In this document: in pieces, positions 1 through 8,545 of the stretch
Position numbering within the stretch: position 1 is the first letter of the stretch
Layout: every line of letters starts with the position of its first letter
Assembly: GCA_947624675.1 (NCBI GenBank)
Contig: CANQLI010000005.1
Coordinates: 62,001 to 126,000, forward strand
Length of the DNA stretch: 64,000 nucleotides
Origin: an uncultured Clostridia bacterium
GTDB lineage: Bacteria > Bacillota > Clostridia > Oscillospirales > Ruminococcaceae
Reading direction: 5' to 3'
Position numbers and translations under genes: made by a program
Notes under the pieces: generated by a model
The model's input: only the letters and a program-made list of their open reading frames with translations
The model's database searches: none
Told to the model about the DNA's origin: nothing

Positions 1-47
1 TACTGATTTCTTTTAAAGCTTAGATGAAACATCATAAAGCACCGTAC

Positions 48-76
48 ATTTTATCATACTAAAAATACAATGTCAA
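48..76 (-). promoter_or_regulatory. Leftward sigma-A promoter at window edge
   Basis: Read on the minus strand, TTGACA (71-76) and TAAAAT (48-53) are separated by exactly 17 bases. This points to a gene transcribed leftwards whose coding region lies outside the window. It is back to back with the comEC promoter. Confidence 0.6.
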
Positions 77-110
77 CAATAAAATCTAAAATAAATCAAC
101 CTACCGGTAA

Positions 111-139
111 TTGAAATCCATCTGATAATATGATATAAT
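111..139 (+). promoter_or_regulatory. comEC promoter
   Basis: TTGAAA (111-116) and TATAAT (134-139) with a 17-base spacer lie 40 bases before the comEC start. The ribosome binding site AAAGGAG follows. This probably drives comEC-holA-rnmV-pyrB. Confidence 0.7.
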
Positions 140-178
140 CGTATTGTCTATAATAGGATAAAAAAAGGAGCTGTTACT

Positions 179-2110
179 ATGAAGCGCAAGATGGCATATA
201 TAGGTCTTTCATATGCAGCCGCACTTTTTATCGCTTCTTTTTTGTCGTATTCTGTGTCGTTTTTAATGTCTGCCGTTTTGCTTTTAGCTTCGGCGGCATT
301 ATTTTTTACGCTGAAAATCAACCGCACAGTCGCTGTGACAATATGTGTAAGTATTTGTATAGGCTTTCTTTCGAGCGCTTTTTACGCTTATTTAATTAAG
401 GATCCGACCTTAAGCCTTTCAGGAAAAGAGTTGACCGTAGATGGCTATGTAAAAGACTTTTCACATTACTCCTCTGATACTATGCGGATAAGTGTATCCG
501 GTAAAGCGGACGGCATTCCTTGTGAGGTCAGCTTTTTTACTGATTCCTGCGAACTGGATTATTACGATGCCGTGACTGTAAAAGCCACGCTGAATGAAAT
601 AGAAAACGATATTGATTTTTCATCAAAGGACTATTATTCATCAAAAGGCATTTATCTTGAAGGTGATAATGTCACCGATATTGAAGTTAGACACACAAAT
701 TTTTCATTAAGAAGGCTGATACTTAAATACCGTGATTTTCTGTTTGATAAGATAACCGAATTTCTTCCGGGCGATTCGGGAGGATTTTTAGGCGCTATGT
801 TATGCGGAGATAAATCCTCGCTTTCAGACGATGCGAAACAGTCGCTATACCGCTCGGGGCTTGGACATATTTTCGCTTTGTCAGGAACACATCTTGTGAT
901 TATTACATCGCTTATATACTCGGTACTTTCTATTTTTCTTGGTAATAAAAAGCTTATAGGTGGGATAACACTTATTTTTATAGCAGCGTTTGTAGTTTTT
1001 GCAGGAGCGAGTGTTTCAGTTTTGCGTGCGGCACTTATGTCTGCGTTGGTGCATTCCGCTTCGCTTTTTAACCGAAAAGCCGACCCGCTTAACTCGCTCG
1101 GCTTAAGCGCATTTATTATCCTGATTTTTTCTCCTTACGCTGTAACAAGCGCTTCATTTATACTTTCCTTTGCGGGAGCTTTCGCAGTTTCGGTCATATC
1201 GCCGATGCTATTGAAGCGTTTTGATAAAACACGCTTTTACAGTCTTCTTTCGGTCGTAATGCCTCCGCTCACAGCAAGTCTTGTAACAATTCCTGTTTCA
1301 TTGTTTTATTTTAATGAGGTTTCCTTGATATCACCATTGACAAATATTCTTCTTATACATATGTCGACCTTTTCTCTTACCGTAACGGCTCTTGCGGCAG
1401 TATTTGGCGGATTCAGTATTATTTCAAATCCGCTTTTGTTTATAGCTTCTATCCCTGTAAAGGCTGTTTTGAAACTATCCTCACTCTTAAGCTCTCTCCC
1501 CTTTTCATATATTGGCACTTCCAGTGTTTTAATCAACCTTGTTGTCATAGCATTATGCTCATCTGTACTTATACTTCTTATAAGGTCTGGCTCACTTTCA
1601 AAAGCCTTGATACGCTCTTACTCCGCCTTTTGTATCGCGCTTTCATTTTCACTGCTTTACAAATTATTTTTCTTAAACGAACTTTCTATATACTATATAG
1701 CTAAAAGCTCCTCACAGGCGGTTATCGCAACAAACGGAAGCTGCTGTGCCGTCTTTGATATAGGCGGAAAAGGAGATTGTGCCGACGCGGTAAATGATAT
1801 TCTAGAAAAGCGTTTAATAGGTTCGGCTGACTTGTTTATGTGTAAAAATCCATCATATATCAAAGCCTGCTATAATGACGCTCTCAGCTCGGATATACTA
1901 TCATATAATCCTATTGAACAAAGCGAGTTAAGTATTCCTCCTCTCGGCATATCAGCCGTTTTTGAAAATAATGTACTTAAAATGTATCACGACGGAAAAA
2001 CATATACCTTTTCTGAGGAAAAAACAAAATCAAGCGAACAGTTATCGAAATATTTCTCATTGCAAAACCAAATAAAATATGATATACTTAATGAAAAGTA
2101 TATTGATTGA
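179..2110 (+). CDS. comEC: ComEC/Rec2-family DNA-uptake channel protein, tail degenerate
   Basis: A 643-residue polytopic membrane protein of the ComEC/Rec2 family, which forms the inner-membrane channel for single-stranded DNA during transformation. N-terminal hydrophobic segments are followed by an OB-fold-like stretch (about 85-170), then the competence core with the family signature GHIFALSGTHLVII (about 235-250) and many transmembrane helices. In full-length members the C-terminus is a metallo-beta-lactamase-like domain. Here the last 130 or so residues keep a strand resembling its start (VFDIGGKGD) but show no HxHxDH metal site, so the domain looks degenerate. It starts at ATG 179 behind AAAGGAG and is first of a four-gene plus-strand group. 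No other competence genes are present, so a role in DNA uptake is family-based inference. Confidence 0.85.
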   Translation: MKRKMAYIGLSYAAALFIASFLSYSVSFLMSAVLLLASAALFFTLKINRTVAVTICVSICIGFLSSAFYAYLIKDPTLSLSGKELTVDGYVKDFSHYSSDTMRISVSGKADGIPCEVSFFTDSCELDYYDAVTVKATLNEIENDIDFSSKDYYSSKGIYLEGDNVTDIEVRHTNFSLRRLILKYRDFLFDKITEFLPGDSGGFLGAMLCGDKSSLSDDAKQSLYRSGLGHIFALSGTHLVIITSLIYSVLSIFLGNKKLIGGITLIFIAAFVVFAGASVSVLRAALMSALVHSASLFNRKADPLNSLGLSAFIILIFSPYAVTSASFILSFAGAFAVSVISPMLLKRFDKTRFYSLLSVVMPPLTASLVTIPVSLFYFNEVSLISPLTNILLIHMSTFSLTVTALAAVFGGFSIISNPLLFIASIPVKAVLKLSSLLSSLPFSYIGTSSVLINLVVIALCSSVLILLIRSGSLSKALIRSYSAFCIALSFSLLYKLFFLNELSIYYIAKSSSQAVIATNGSCCAVFDIGGKGDCADAVNDILEKRLIGSADLFMCKNPSYIKACYNDALSSDILSYNPIEQSELSIPPLGISAVFENNVLKMYHDGKTYTFSEEKTKSSEQLSKYFSLQNQIKYDILNEKYID

Positions 2111-2129
2111 TCTGAAGGGAGATGTGTAA

Positions 2130-3185
2130 ATGCCCGTTTTGACTGAAAAAGCCGCTGCGTCAAACATAAGAAACGGAAAAATAAATAGCTTATACCTTTT
2201 GTACGGGCATGACACAGGCTCGATAGAATCGTTTGCAAAGCGGCTTGTGAACAAGCTAATTCCAAAGGAAGCACACGATTTGAATCTTCATCGATTTGTC
2301 GGAAAAGACCTTGATCTTATGCGTATTTACGATTCGGTTCAGGCATATCCTATGTTTTGTGACAGAACTGTTATCGTTATAAATGATATTTACTTAAACG
2401 AATTTAAAAAAAGCGACCTAGATTTCTTTAAAAGCATATTAAGTGACCTCAGCGACACCGTTACTGTAATTATATATATAACGGGTATCGACATTTACCG
2501 AAACAAAACCGCTCTTAACAAGGAGTGGGCGGGATTTTCAAAGTTTTGTGAAAAAATCGGCACTGTCGTCGAGTTTAAACTTAAAACCGCATCTGAACTG
2601 TCGTCTATGATAATTTCAAAGCTTGCAAAAGTTGGTATAACAATAAATGCTAAAAATGCCTCTTATCTTGCAGAGATCTCGCTTTTTAGTCTTCCCGTAA
2701 TAAACAATGAGATATCAAAACTGGTTTTTTATAAACAAAATGGCGAAATAACAAAGGATGACATTGATCTTTTATGTGTCCCAAGATACGAAGTCGATTC
2801 ATTTAAACTTGCAAGCGAGATAGTTTCAAAAAATGCCGGCGGCGCTTATGCTATTTTAAAAGAGCTTTGCAGAAAGCCGGAGGACTATATTTCCGCTCTG
2901 TCCTCCGTAAACAGCGCTTTTGTCGATCTTTACAGGGCTAAGCTCGCCCGCGAGGCCGGAGCAACCGAAAACGACCTTATAAATGACTTTTCGTATCCGG
3001 CAAATTTGCGATTTCGTGCGAAAAACGCTTACAGCCTCTGTAAAAAACACTCTCTTTCTGATATAAGGCGCTGTCTGTCCGCGCTCGCTCAGGCAGACTT
3101 TGATCTTAAATCAAAACGAACTTCAGCGGATATAATATTTCAAAAGTCAATAGCAAAAATAACGGGGATGAACGAAAATGCTTAG
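2130..3185 (+). CDS. holA: DNA polymerase III subunit delta
   Basis: A 351-residue protein matching HolA, the clamp-loader delta subunit that opens the beta sliding clamp. The N-terminus has the family pattern (NSLYLLYGHDTGSIE, around residue 18), an AAA+-like fold without Walker motifs, as expected for delta. The C-terminal collar helices include the usual segment near DFDLKSKRTSADII. It starts 19 bases after comEC behind GAAGGGAG, and its end overlaps rnmV by 8 bases. The comEC-holA order is common in Firmicutes. Confidence 0.92.
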   Translation: MPVLTEKAAASNIRNGKINSLYLLYGHDTGSIESFAKRLVNKLIPKEAHDLNLHRFVGKDLDLMRIYDSVQAYPMFCDRTVIVINDIYLNEFKKSDLDFFKSILSDLSDTVTVIIYITGIDIYRNKTALNKEWAGFSKFCEKIGTVVEFKLKTASELSSMIISKLAKVGITINAKNASYLAEISLFSLPVINNEISKLVFYKQNGEITKDDIDLLCVPRYEVDSFKLASEIVSKNAGGAYAILKELCRKPEDYISALSSVNSAFVDLYRAKLAREAGATENDLINDFSYPANLRFRAKNAYSLCKKHSLSDIRRCLSALAQADFDLKSKRTSADIIFQKSIAKITGMNENA

Positions 3186-3771
3186 AACAGATAAAGCGAT
3201 AATTGTAGAGGGAAAGTACGATAAAATAAAGCTTTCTTCAATAATAGACGGAGTTATTATACAAACTAACGGATTCGGTCTTTACAGGGATAAAAACAAG
3301 CGCAAGCTTATAAAGCTGTTTTCCGAAAAAACAGGTATAATAATCCTTACCGATTCAGATTCGGCAGGCTTTCAAATAAGAAATTATATTAAAAGCTTTG
3401 TTGATGTAAGTACAATAACAAATGTCTATATTCCCGATATTTTCGGAAAAGAAAAACGAAAGAACAAACCGTCAAAAGAGGGTAAGCTGGGCGTTGAAGG
3501 TATTCCTCAGGAGCTTTTGACAAAAGCCTTGGAAAAAACAATATATATCAGTGAAGATAAAAAAGACAGGTTTTTAACCAGCGCTGACCTTTATAATCTT
3601 GGGCTTAGCGGAACAAGAAGCTCAAAGAAAAAAAGAAAGGCTTTAATAAAAGAACTCGATCTGCCTGAACATCTGTCAACTAAATCATTTCTTGATGTTA
3701 TAAATAATTGCTTTACATCGGAGGAGTTTAAAAAGGCTCTTGATAAAATTTCAACAGATGAAACGCGCTGA
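3178..3771 (+). CDS. rnmV: Ribonuclease M5 (5S rRNA maturation)
   Basis: A 197-residue Toprim-domain nuclease of the RNase M5 family, which trims 5S rRNA precursor bound to ribosomal protein L18. The Toprim glutamate lies in IIVEGKYDK (about 8-16) and the DxD motif in LTDSDSAG (about 58-65). The GTRSSKKKRKALIKEL stretch near 150 resembles the basic C-terminal RNA-binding part. It overlaps holA by 8 bases, suggesting translational coupling. Length is typical for the family. Confidence 0.9.
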   Translation: MLRTDKAIIVEGKYDKIKLSSIIDGVIIQTNGFGLYRDKNKRKLIKLFSEKTGIIILTDSDSAGFQIRNYIKSFVDVSTITNVYIPDIFGKEKRKNKPSKEGKLGVEGIPQELLTKALEKTIYISEDKKDRFLTSADLYNLGLSGTRSSKKKRKALIKELDLPEHLSTKSFLDVINNCFTSEEFKKALDKISTDETR

Positions 3772-3790
3772 GCTGAAAGGAAGGTTTATT

Positions 3791-4864
3791 ATGAAGTTTT
3801 TACATCTCATTGATCTTAACGACTTCCCCATAAAATTCTGGAATGAGCTTTTAGAGTTAGGTGCGGACATTTACCGTAATCCTCAGAATTACTCAGAAGC
3901 CTGTGCCGGTAAGATTATGGCTACACTCTTCTACGAGCCGTCCACAAGAACTCAGATGTCCTTTCAGACGGCAATGCTTCGCTTAGGCGGTTCCCTTATC
4001 GGCTTTGACAATCCGTCTACGTCGTCTGTTTCAAAGGGTGAAAATCTTATGGACACTACCCGTATCGTTTCAGGCTATGCGGATGTATTGGTCATACGCC
4101 ACCCACAGCCCGGCGCGGCAAAAGCGGCAGCGCTTACCGCTGATTGCCCGGTCATAAACGCAGGCGACGGAGGTCATCTTCATCCTACTCAGACGCTTAC
4201 GGACCTCCTTACTCTAAAGCTCGAAAAAGGCACTCTTCAAAACCTCCATATAGGTGTGTGCGGAGATTTAAAGTACGGAAGGACCGTTCACTCGCTTGTA
4301 AAGGCTATGTCCTGTTACAAAGGCAATTCCTTCACTTTTATTTCCACCCCACAGCTTAGAATGCCACAATACATAAAAGACATATTATCGGTTCACGGTG
4401 TGTCATATAAAGAGGTTGAATCTCTTGAGGACGCAATAGGTGAGCTTGATGTTTTGTATATGACAAGAATTCAGCGGGAGAGATTTTCCTCCGAAAAAGA
4501 GTATCTTGAACAAAAGGATATATATGTTCTCGATACTGCGAAGCTGTCTCTTTCAAAGCCCAGCCTTAAGGTCCTCCACCCTCTTCCGAGAGTTGACGAA
4601 ATATCTGTCGATGTGGACAAGGACGAACGAGCAGTCTACTTTGAACAGGCTAAGTACGGCGTGTACATCAGAATGGCGCTTATAATCACAATGTTAAAAA
4701 ACAGCGACCGCAATATAAAGCTCCTTCAAGGAAAGGAATATCCGGGAGTATGCTGCTCTAATCCAAGCTGTATAACAAACTCTGAAAGCTATCTTCCTAA
4801 ATCCTTTATAGGTATCGGAGATAATGTTGAGTGTGAATTCTGTAACGAACGGACTCTTCTCTGA
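3791..4864 (+). CDS. pyrB: Aspartate carbamoyltransferase with fused PyrI-like zinc module
   Basis: Catalyses carbamoyl phosphate plus aspartate to carbamoyl aspartate, the committed pyrimidine step. Carbamoyl-phosphate residues are visible in YEPSTRT (48-54), the HPQPG loop (104-108) and HPLPR (263-267). The protein is 357 residues, about 45 longer than a usual catalytic chain. The extra tail carries C322-x4-C327 and C348-x2-C351, in the context CSNPSCITN, the pattern of the zinc domain of the regulatory chain PyrI. The allosteric nucleotide-binding half of PyrI is absent. Start ATG 3791 is chosen because GAAAGGAAGG lies just upstream; an in-frame ATG at 3740 would overlap rnmV and has no such site. 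Last gene of the comEC group. Confidence 0.93.
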   Translation: MKFLHLIDLNDFPIKFWNELLELGADIYRNPQNYSEACAGKIMATLFYEPSTRTQMSFQTAMLRLGGSLIGFDNPSTSSVSKGENLMDTTRIVSGYADVLVIRHPQPGAAKAAALTADCPVINAGDGGHLHPTQTLTDLLTLKLEKGTLQNLHIGVCGDLKYGRTVHSLVKAMSCYKGNSFTFISTPQLRMPQYIKDILSVHGVSYKEVESLEDAIGELDVLYMTRIQRERFSSEKEYLEQKDIYVLDTAKLSLSKPSLKVLHPLPRVDEISVDVDKDERAVYFEQAKYGVYIRMALIITMLKNSDRNIKLLQGKEYPGVCCSNPSCITNSESYLPKSFIGIGDNVECEFCNERTLL

Positions 4865-5015
4865 TAAGGCTAAGGAGATAATGTCAAATACAAAAAGATT
4901 ATGATCTATCGGGACAGTATCCTTGCGGCGATTATTTTTTGTTATTTGTAAAAGCTCATCATAAGCTTTAAGAACCGATTACTTATCTGATTAAATTTTA
5001 ATTTATTTTTATCCT

Positions 5016-5122
5016 CCTCTACTAATAGCGCAAAATAAGGAAAAAATGTACGCAAACGTACATTCTTCATAAAATAACTTATGTTTTGTAACAAAATGTT
5101 TACAATGTTCATATTTAGTTAA
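5016..5122 (-). repeat. Intergenic structured repeat, copy 1
   Basis: First of four near-identical elements of about 107 bp. Read on the minus strand it has three successive inverted repeats: TTGTAA/TTACAA, CATAA/TTATG and AATGTACG-TTTG-CGTACATT followed by six T, an intrinsic-terminator shape. The far end reads TATTAGTAGAGG. It lies in the 396-base gap between pyrB and the lipoprotein gene (4865-5260). In this orientation it could back up termination of the leftward purine transcript. Apart from this and the terminator at 5208, I see nothing convincing in the gap. Confidence 0.85.
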
Positions 5123-5207
5123 TAAATTACCGCTGTTCATAGGGGTCTTAAAGTAGCAGCTCGATAGATCAAATTACTGACATAAAATGAGGCAGTGCCT
5201 TTTAATC

Positions 5208-5242
5208 AAAAAAGTCAGGTGACGTGCTTCACCTGACTTTTT
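5208..5242. terminator. Bidirectional intrinsic terminator
   Basis: A long perfect stem (AAAAAGTCAGGTGA with its complement) and a 6-base loop (5223-5228), flanked by A and T runs on both sides. It lies just beyond the lipoprotein stop codon, so it ends the purine/lipoprotein transcript and could also stop readthrough from pyrB. Confidence 0.85.
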
Positions 5243-5260
5243 GTATTAAAATAAATCTAC

Positions 5261-5914
5261 TTAATTATCAAAATCTACTGATTCTACCATTTTATCAACC
5301 TCGCCTACAAGTGAATCATATTGATCGGCAAGCGCAGTAAAGGTAATTATAACCGCATTTCCATCGTTTTCATTATTAAGAACACAAACCTGCTTTAGCT
5401 TTGTAGGCTGATCCAAAACCTCGGTAGTAAGAACTACCTCGCAAGAGTCATATTCTCCGTCTTTCTTTATCTGTGACGACTCAATATTATAACTTTCAAT
5501 CTCCTCATACTGCTTTTTCAATGTGTCAAGACAGGTGTCTATGTCAATTCCCTTAAACTGATCAGTATACAGCAACGAAATATTTGATCCGCTTTCGGTT
5601 ATGCTGGAGCCCTTTCTCGTAAGCATTATTGCTGTGTCGCTTCCGGTTGAAACATCCCAGTCTGTACCTACATCAATGTCATAATAAGTCGTGTCAATTT
5701 CTCCGTCTACAATGGAAACTCCTGATTGGTTTTCAGTCACAAGCTGCTGAACATCTGAGTTATTCTCATCAGCTTCAGTAGTATTTGCTGTTGTTGAGGT
5801 CGTGGTTCTGTTTTTAAGCTCCTTTTCCGTCTTGTCTGAATCATCATCAGAACAAGCTGCGAACGAAAGTGCCATCATTACACAGACACAAAGCGCTATG
5901 ATCTTTTTATTCAT
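5261..5914 (-). CDS. Predicted lipoprotein of unknown function
   Basis: A 217-residue exported protein I cannot assign to a named family. The N-terminus is a lipoprotein signal (KK, a hydrophobic run, then SFAAC as lipobox, Cys about 20). An Asp/Thr/Asn-rich linker (about 21-60) is followed by a compact domain (about 70-217) with alternating strands ending MVESVDF, somewhat like PsbP/DUF1795-type folds. Start 5914 is preferred over an in-frame ATG at 5956 because AGGAGG sits 9 bases before it and translation begins directly with the signal peptide. It follows the AICAR formyltransferase by 53 bases and is probably cotranscribed with the purine genes; the functional link is unclear. Confidence 0.75.
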   Translation of the reverse strand: MNKKIIALCVCVMMALSFAACSDDDSDKTEKELKNRTTTSTTANTTEADENNSDVQQLVTENQSGVSIVDGEIDTTYYDIDVGTDWDVSTGSDTAIMLTRKGSSITESGSNISLLYTDQFKGIDIDTCLDTLKKQYEEIESYNIESSQIKKDGEYDSCEVVLTTEVLDQPTKLKQVCVLNNENDGNAVIITFTALADQYDSLVGEVDKMVESVDFDN

Positions 5915-5967
5915 ATTTTTATCCTCCTGAATTATAATTTTCGGAACAAATTCCATATTAAATATTA

Positions 5968-7152
5968 TTAGTGGTGGAAAAGCCTTATTCCCGTAAATGT
6001 CATAGCCATTCCGTATTTGTTGCAGGTGTCGATAACATTGTCATCTCTTATCGATCCTCCGGGTTCCGCAATATAGCAAACTCCGCTTTTCTTCGCTCTT
6101 TCGATATTATCACCAAACGGGAAAAAAGCATCAGATCCCAGACATACATCTGTATTTTTTTCTAGCCATTCCTTTTTTTCCTCTCTTGTAAACACAGGTG
6201 GCTTTGTTTTGAATATCTTCTGCCATTCTCCGTCTCTTAAGACATCTTCATATTCATCTGAAATATAAACATCTATTGCATTATCTCTGTCGGGACGGCG
6301 AATTCCGTCTACAAAATCAAGTGATAATACCTGTGGAGACTGTCTCAGCCACCAGTTATCAGCTTTATTTCCGGCCAGTCGTGTGCAGTGTATCCTTGAC
6401 TGTTGTCCTGCACCGATGCCTATCGCCTGACCGTCCTTTACATAACATACGGAATTTGACTGAGTATATTTAAGCGTGATAAGCGAAATTATAAGGTCCT
6501 CGATCTTATCCTTTGGTATATCCTTGTTTTCGGTTACGATATTCGACATAATCATTTCCTCGTTTATGTCAAGCTCGTTTCTTCCCTGTTCAAAGGTCAC
6601 TCCGTAGACATCCTTTGTTTCTATCTTTTCCGGCACATAGCTCTCATCAATTTTTATTATATTGTAGGTTCCCTTCCTCTTGCTCTTTAATATTTCAAGC
6701 GCCTCGGCAGTATATCCCGGTGCGATAACTCCGTCTGAAACCTCACGCTGTATCATTTTTGCTGTTGGCACATCACACTCATCTGACAACGCAATAAAAT
6801 CTCCGTAAGACGACATTCTGTCGGCACCTCTTGCTCTTGCATAAGCGCAAGCCAGAGGTGAAAGCTCACCAAGATCGTCGACCCAATATATCTTCTTAAG
6901 AGTGTCGCTTAGCGGTCTTCCTATTGCTGCACCCGCTGGAGAAACATGCTTGAACGAGGTCGCCGCACAAACTCCTGTTGCCCTTTTAAGTTCCTTTACA
7001 AGCTGCCAGCCGTTAAACGCATCAAGAAGGTTTATATATCCGGGTTTTCCGTTTAATATCTCAATTGGTAGCTCTTTTCCGTCCTTCATAAATACTCTTG
7101 ACGGCTTCTGATTCGGATTGCATCCGTACTTTAAAAGCATTTCATTTGCCAT
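5968..7152 (-). CDS. purH: Stand-alone AICAR formyltransferase (PurH C-terminal domain type, also called PurV)
   Basis: A 394-residue enzyme matching only the AICAR transformylase part of PurH: 5-formamido-imidazole nucleotide is made from AICAR and 10-formyl-THF. Family features are SFKHVSPAGAA (about 66-76) with the catalytic Lys-His pair, the KYTQSNSVCY segment (about 230) and the GSDAFFPF motif near 345. The N-terminal IMP cyclohydrolase domain of bifunctional PurH (about 520 residues) is missing. The neighbouring gene is a PurO-type cyclohydrolase that would supply that activity. It ends the purine gene run. Confidence 0.88.
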   Translation of the reverse strand: MANEMLLKYGCNPNQKPSRVFMKDGKELPIEILNGKPGYINLLDAFNGWQLVKELKRATGVCAATSFKHVSPAGAAIGRPLSDTLKKIYWVDDLGELSPLACAYARARGADRMSSYGDFIALSDECDVPTAKMIQREVSDGVIAPGYTAEALEILKSKRKGTYNIIKIDESYVPEKIETKDVYGVTFEQGRNELDINEEMIMSNIVTENKDIPKDKIEDLIISLITLKYTQSNSVCYVKDGQAIGIGAGQQSRIHCTRLAGNKADNWWLRQSPQVLSLDFVDGIRRPDRDNAIDVYISDEYEDVLRDGEWQKIFKTKPPVFTREEKKEWLEKNTDVCLGSDAFFPFGDNIERAKKSGVCYIAEPGGSIRDDNVIDTCNKYGMAMTFTGIRLFHH

Positions 7153-7167
7153 ATTCTTTCTCCTTTT

Positions 7168-7881
7168 CTACTTATTTTTATTTATGATCCTTGAATCAGC
7201 AGTTCCCGATTCAATATCTATAAATCTCACAAACAAAGAAACTTTATTATCCTCATTCAGACTTTCCCATAAGCCGTTTGTAAAGCTGTCAATATCGTCT
7301 GGTATGCTGATCTTTTTCGGCTCTCCCTCAAAGCTTGGCAGCGGGGTTCCGTCCCCCATATATGTATGTATAAAATGGCCGATACCATTGAGCGGATCAG
7401 TATAAGAAAATGTAAACCTCTCGGTGCAGTCAGGATCGCCGTCTGCACTTTTTAGAATAGAAAACGCGTAGTTGTACTCGCCGTTTTCGATGTGCATTAT
7501 TCCCGATATTCTTGGAGTATAATTCGGCGCATCGTCCTCATACTCTCTTGTCCTTAGCGCCTGTTCAAATGTCTGCTGCTTATCCATAAGCTCATATATC
7601 GTGTCTGTCTGATCCCCGTTAGTAACTATCGTCTTATTTCCGAGTACCCTTACCGGAGAATAAATAATAAGATGCGGATCCGTAAGCTTTGACGGATCAA
7701 ACGCTTCGGTCTTGATGCCGTCCTCTGTCTGAACAAAGACACGGTTTCTTGAGTTTTCCGACCTTCCCATAATAAAATAAGCAGTTACCGCCTTTTTTCC
7801 GTCCGCTGACTTTCCGATTATTATTCCCCTTCCCGGGTACGGATTGTTTTTAAGCTCATCATAAATATCAAGTGTTTTCAT
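7168..7881 (-). CDS. purO: PurO-type IMP cyclohydrolase
   Basis: A 237-residue protein resembling the archaeal-type IMP cyclohydrolase family (PurO), which closes formyl-AICAR to IMP. The N-terminus (NPYPGRGIIIGKS, about 12-24) and the YFIMGRSENSRNRVF segment (about 36-50) fit that family. Its place between purN and a formyltransferase that lacks its own cyclohydrolase domain supports the assignment. It is unrelated in fold to the PurH N-terminal domain, so this is a non-homologous replacement. It starts behind AGGAGG. The family call rests on pattern recall plus context. Confidence 0.8.
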   Translation of the reverse strand: MKTLDIYDELKNNPYPGRGIIIGKSADGKKAVTAYFIMGRSENSRNRVFVQTEDGIKTEAFDPSKLTDPHLIIYSPVRVLGNKTIVTNGDQTDTIYELMDKQQTFEQALRTREYEDDAPNYTPRISGIMHIENGEYNYAFSILKSADGDPDCTERFTFSYTDPLNGIGHFIHTYMGDGTPLPSFEGEPKKISIPDDIDSFTNGLWESLNEDNKVSLFVRFIDIESGTADSRIINKNK

Positions 7882-7904
7882 TACTTATCCTCCTATTATT
7901 TATA

Positions 7905-8528
7905 TCAGTCAATATGCACTTTATTATCTATTACACTTATCCTGTCCTCACAAAACAAGGACACAGCCTTCGGGAGTATTTTCCACTCAGCCTCCTCCAT
8001 AACTCTTTTCTGAAGAGTTTGAGGTGTGTCATCCTGTCTTACCTCAACAGCCTTTTGCAATATGATCGGTCCGCCGTCACATTCGGCTGTCACAAAATGT
8101 ACTGTTGCACCGGTAAGCTTTACTCCCTTTTCAAGCGCCTTTTCATGCACCCGAAGTCCATAAAAGCCCTTTCCGCAAAACGACGGTATTAGCGCCGGAT
8201 GTACATTTATCATTTTATTCGGGTATTCATTGCATACAACATCATCCAGTATGGTCATAAATCCCGCATATACTATAAGATCGGCGTTTTGCTCCTTAAG
8301 TATCTTCAAAAGAGCCTTTGAATAAGCAAGGTTATCCGAGAAATGCTTTCTTGGGAGTGTAACAGTTTTTATCCCGTTATTTTTTGCACGCTCAAGCGCA
8401 AAAGCTCCCTCCTTTGAAGAGATGACGCAGGTTATTTTTCCTCCCTTTATCTCTCCCCTGTTTTGGGCATCGATCAGCGCCTGAAGATTTGTTCCGCCCC
8501 CGGAGACTAAAACTACAATATTCTTCAT
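7905..8528 (-). CDS. purN: Phosphoribosylglycinamide formyltransferase
   Basis: A 207-residue GAR transformylase using 10-formyl-THF to make FGAR. The nucleotide loop VSGGGTNLQALI (8-19) is clear. The catalytic Asn-His-Asp set appears as INVHPALIPSF (about 107-117) and the downstream THF loop near GATVHFVTAECDGGPI. Standard length. It sits between purM and purO with short gaps. Confidence 0.95.
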   Translation of the reverse strand: MKNIVVLVSGGGTNLQALIDAQNRGEIKGGKITCVISSKEGAFALERAKNNGIKTVTLPRKHFSDNLAYSKALLKILKEQNADLIVYAGFMTILDDVVCNEYPNKMINVHPALIPSFCGKGFYGLRVHEKALEKGVKLTGATVHFVTAECDGGPIILQKAVEVRQDDTPQTLQKRVMEEAEWKILPKAVSLFCEDRISVIDNKVHID

Positions 8529-8545
8529 ATATTACACCTCAAGAA

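Noticed and set aside
4882..4972. Possible remnant gene after pyrB: ribosome-site-like AAGGAG and ATG, with a 29-codon stretch (YDLSGQYPCGDYF) in a neighbouring frame
   Set aside because: The frame with the ATG stops after seven codons, the longer frame has no start, and no family match is recognised; too short to support.
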